Shown here: in pieces, positions 60,701 through 64,000 of the stretch | Layout: every line of letters begins with the position of its first letter | Position numbering within the stretch: position 1 is the stretch's first letter | Assembly (NCBI GenBank): GCA_965153455.1 | Contig: OZ234502.1 | Coordinates: forward strand, 14,477,495-14,541,494 | Direction of reading: 5' to 3' | Length of the DNA: 64,000 bases | Source: Sphagnum compactum | Lineage: Eukaryota; Bryophyta; Sphagnopsida; Sphagnales | The notes under the pieces: model-generated | The model's input: only the letters and a program-made list of their open reading frames with translations | What the model was told of the DNA's origin: nothing | Databases searched by the model: none | Translations under genes and position numbers: made by a program

Positions 60701-61473
60701 AAAGAGACAAAGGGCTTGCACTAGGTTGAACTTCATACTTACTTTTGGCAATTGCCACTAGGTGTTTTGTTTTCATATCTTTGGCCCTCTAGGACAATAA
60801 CCACCTAGTGGTCACCATGTTTTTTTTCTTCAAATTTTCCTTTAGAACTCAAACCACCTAGTGGTTATTAAGTTTTTTTCTTCACACTTTTAGCCCTCAT
60901 GAAGAAAAACCACCTTGTGCCCACCATGTGATATTTGGTTACATGTTTTGTATTTGATTACCTTAACATTTCTTATTTTTGTAGGTTTTTAATTACATCC
61001 ATGTCCACCCACTAGAGGTCCACCCACGTGTTTTCATTCATGTCATGTTGCCTTAAAAAACTTGTTGATTCTCAACATGAATGGTGTTATGTGTTTTTTT
61101 TACAAATGTTATTTTTCAAGGGAATTGTTGTGTGAGGGGAAACAATATTGACATTAGCAAAATGGAAGCAAGAGTTGGACTCTAACATTTTATTTTTTGA
61201 ATGTTTATGTGATCTATATAACATTCAAATTATTCTTCGTATTTTTTGATGTGATTATTCTAGTGACTATAAATATTTTTGTGCAATTATTTTGCTAGCC
61301 ACCAAGTATTTTATTCAATATCTTTTTAAAATCACATTCTTTTGAATTAATTTGATTTTGCATTTAGCTTGTTGACCACCAAGTTGATTTTTTAATATTT
61401 TTTCGAATTGTCCAAATTGCTTATTATTATTTCTAGATTAGTATAATGTTCAAAATGAATTAAATACATGTTA
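57783..61473. mobile_element. Possible 3.7 kb insertion with ~20 bp inverted ends
   Basis: The sequence similar to 22.6-23.26 kb stops at about 57782 and resumes at about 61474, whereas the left copy runs through without a gap. The edges, TAACATCCATTTAATTAATT and, inverted, TAACATGTATTTAATTCATT, match at about 17 of 20 bases. No transposase ORF is seen. The right third is filled by palindromic CCACC...GGTGG repeats. No target duplication was established. Confidence 0.5.
60040..61400. repeat. Cluster of imperfect palindromes (CCACNNNGTGG type)
   Basis: More than ten variants of CCACCTAGTGGTCACCATG, ACCTTGTGGCCACCAAGTGG, ACCACCTGGTGGCCATTAGG and similar words occur at irregular 50-100 bp spacing. 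Each word is nearly self-complementary, so single strands could form short hairpins. It is non-coding. Confidence 0.7.
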
Positions 61474-62154
61474 TACCACATGAAGCTTAATGTAACAACA
61501 CATTTTCATATGTCAATGACATGATATGTTAAAATAACCTTGATATAAATGAATTTCGACCAAAGGGTACTAATGATATGATGCAATGTGTGGGTTAAAA
61601 AAAAGCTAATATGTACCAAAATAGTTGTAACCATTGCTTAGTATTTCGGTTTTTTAAAGTGGTAATTTAAGTTAGAGTTGAAAAATTGAATTTATTTATA
61701 TGGTAACATTTAATATATCATGGGAACATGTGAATAAATTTGAAATCAATTTAATGATTAAAAAAATCCCAACTTTTTCTAGTATTTTTAACCAATATTT
61801 TAAATAACATTTTTTCAAAAAAGATTAGTTACAATAATTTCAAAATATTTGAAAATGATTTTTTTTGAAAATTGTTATCATTAACCTTAACATAATAATA
61901 TTTTAAAAATTAAAAAATTAACTTTTCCCCCAAAATATTATAAAAATATTCCAAATTAATTAGTTACCCAAGGGGGCACAATTAGCTCCTAATAAAATGT
62001 TTCTACCTATGTAATTTGCAATAAATCCTCTTTATTTGCACCAATATTAAAAGCATAATAAGAACAAAGAAAAAATAATTATCCTTGTAGAACTTGGAGT
62101 GAAAAACATTGATTGATTCTTATATGAAATTGAAACATGAACAACATTGCAATG

Positions 62155-62290
62155 CAACTTGAATTGAATTCTTGAATAAATTTAGTCGAATTTTAATTGG
62201 ATTAAATTAAATTCCAATTCAATTAAATTCAATTTTAATTTAATTTAATTCAATTCAACAATTGGATTAGGATTTCATTGAATTGAATAG
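62155..62290. repeat. AATTNAATT simple-sequence tract
   Basis: About 130 bp built of AATTAAATT, AATTCAATT and AATTGAATT words on both strands. Low complexity. Confidence 0.7.
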
Positions 62291-62299
62291 AATAGAAAT

Positions 62300-64000
62300 G
62301 GGATGCAAATTGGTGGAGAAGGTACTAAAAATATGCTCATGAATATGCATGGCATTGAAAAAAATCTTTAAAAACTCATCTAGATTTGAAAAGACACCTT
62401 TCTATGCCTCTTTACTTGGGAATTGGCTAAACACATTCTAGTTTGGAATTGTCCAATCTAAAATGATGACTAGTGATTTATGGAACCTAAAGTAGTCCTA
62501 CTTAAACCAATTTCAGTGAATCATCATCATTAGAATAAATTGCTTAATTAATTAGTAGAGTAATGATAGTATTAAAAAAAGCCGAGGTCTTCATGGATCA
62601 ATGGCCTAGGACATGAGAACTATAAGGCTTAGTATTCTATACCCAAAAAAGCTTAAGACATTAAGATCCAAGGGATTGGGACATGAAATATCATTTGGGT
62701 TTAACACACAAGGGCCTCTTTAGGGACATTAAAACTTTTTGAAGGCACATGGTTAAAGGGATTTTTAGTTTGGTTTGTTTTTGTGGCAATTGGAGTTCAT
62801 GAATGTAATTTTTTTGTGTTGGGGAATGAGGTGCATGGAACTCTTAGAAACAATTGGAAAAGTTCTTGCAAACACTTTAAGCTAGTTGTTTTAATTAGCC
62901 ATTAATGAAAAATCACCACCAATACCTTAAGCCATGCACGTTTAACACCATTAATGAAAGGTCATAAAAACACCCTAAACCAAGTGACTTGCAAACACAT
63001 TAAATGAATGCTATGAATTTGGTCAATGCAAATTGGTCTAGATGTTAAGGTGTAAATGGTCTTTCACTATTTGAAATGATTTTTTGTATATCTGTGGGTG
63101 GGGGCAGTAAACATTAAACACCAACTTGTTTTAATATAAAGGTGTAGTTTATTGTTGTGGGGGTGGAGATGTTTTTAGCATGAAATTGGGTTTGGGCTTG
63201 TACACTTGCACATAATGCAATGCTTGTAAAAAATATGATTGAATTTGGTTGGTTGTCCATAATGATTAGCCCACTAGAAGGTATGGATGGCATGTAGATA
63301 CTCTAAGATTTGTCCACCTTAGCTAAGCTACACCTATGGGGCAGTGGTTATGTTTGGGGGATTGAAAATAAAACAAACAATGTTTTAAAATTTTTGACCT
63401 TCGGCTAGTTTATTGTGTACATGAGCAATTATGTTATTAATAATAACTTTTAGATGGTTGTGACTTGAAACCTTGCTAAGCAAAATTGAGATTGTATCAT
63501 GCACACAAAACATTGTATTATTAGCTAGATCTTGGAATAGTGTTGTTTGAACTTTGCATGGTTTATCTTTGATGTTTTCCACATTAAAGCTTGTGGTTTG
63601 CTTGGCCATATTTAAAGTGCACCTGATTTGTGAATGTGCCCATTTACCAAATGCTTGGTTGTGCCTTGTGATGTGGATTAGATTTGATAAACTTCATCTT
63701 CTTAAATATCTTAATGTGCATAGGGAGTTGAATATGGATGTTGTGGCCATTTTACATTATCTTTATTGGTTCACATGTTATGTGCATATATAAACTTACA
63801 TGTTTCCAATAAATACAAAGTCTTTTTTTGAAAAAAAAATGGTACATTGTCACCACATTGTGAGGTTTTCTTGAATTTTCCATATTTAAACAATAGGTTT
63901 TAGCATGTCAGCAACATATATCATGATTCTTAAATTTTTCAACTTTACTCTCTAACTTATAACCAAATTTAATTAAGTCCTCTTTTGGACCATCACCAAC
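62300..64000. other. Intergenic, no gene seen
   Basis: Only short ORFs occur (63385-63609 and 63554-63793, overlapping on opposite strands) and no domain or repeat family is recognised up to the window edge. Confidence 0.5.

Overview
The window is plant nuclear DNA from a large, transposon-rich genome. The evidence is a spliced receptor-like (RLK/Pelle-type) kinase, a Ty3/Gypsy element primed by initiator tRNA-Met, a CACTA element with a TNP2-type transposase, and long AT-rich intergenic DNA with diverged repeats. The lineage (bryophyte, fern, lycophyte, conifer or other) cannot be fixed from the sequence alone.

Layout. 1-7.9 kb: AT-rich intergenic DNA with one orphan coiled-coil ORF (3.3-3.8 kb) and an 85-88 bp satellite-like array (5.2-7.5 kb). 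8-13 kb: a badly decayed minus-strand DDE-type transposase gene split by a dispersed repeat. 13-18 kb: AT-rich DNA with a possible non-autonomous element and a SINE-like sequence. 18.1-20.7 kb: a decayed copy of a TPR array plus its 5' flank. 20.7-26.2 kb: intergenic, with an ankyrin-like relic and a 186 bp triple repeat. 26.2-31.55 kb (minus): the only convincing host gene, about 34 nearly identical 34-residue TPRs followed by a kinase domain, in three exons with clean splice sites. 31.8-33.4 kb: its 5' flank, paralogous to 19.7-20.7 kb and carrying a 0.6 kb MITE-like insertion absent from the other copy. 33.4-36.2 kb: unassigned. 36.18-53.51 kb: a nested transposon block of higher GC. 53.5-64 kb: AT-rich DNA with a second ankyrin-like relic, interrupted by a 3.7 kb insertion full of palindromic repeats.

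Nested block. A minus-strand Ty3/Gypsy element (921 bp LTRs about 95% identical, PBS and polypurine tract present, gag-pol on one frame with four in-frame stops, two extra leader ORFs) was later hit in gag by a 9,188 bp CACTA element. The CACTA ends begin CACTACWACA and are flanked by a perfect 3 bp GGC duplication, and removing the element brings the two gag parts back together in frame. It carries a broken TNP2 transposase, a divergent TNPA-like gene whose promoter and first exon are tandemly duplicated, TTTGCGA subterminal repeats, and an intact SET-domain ORF lying as an exon between transposase exons. Both the SET exon and the next transposase exon start in phase 0 after the same donor, so alternative splicing could give either a SET protein or the transposase. 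This transposon-borne SET domain and the TPR-kinase are the two items most worth following.
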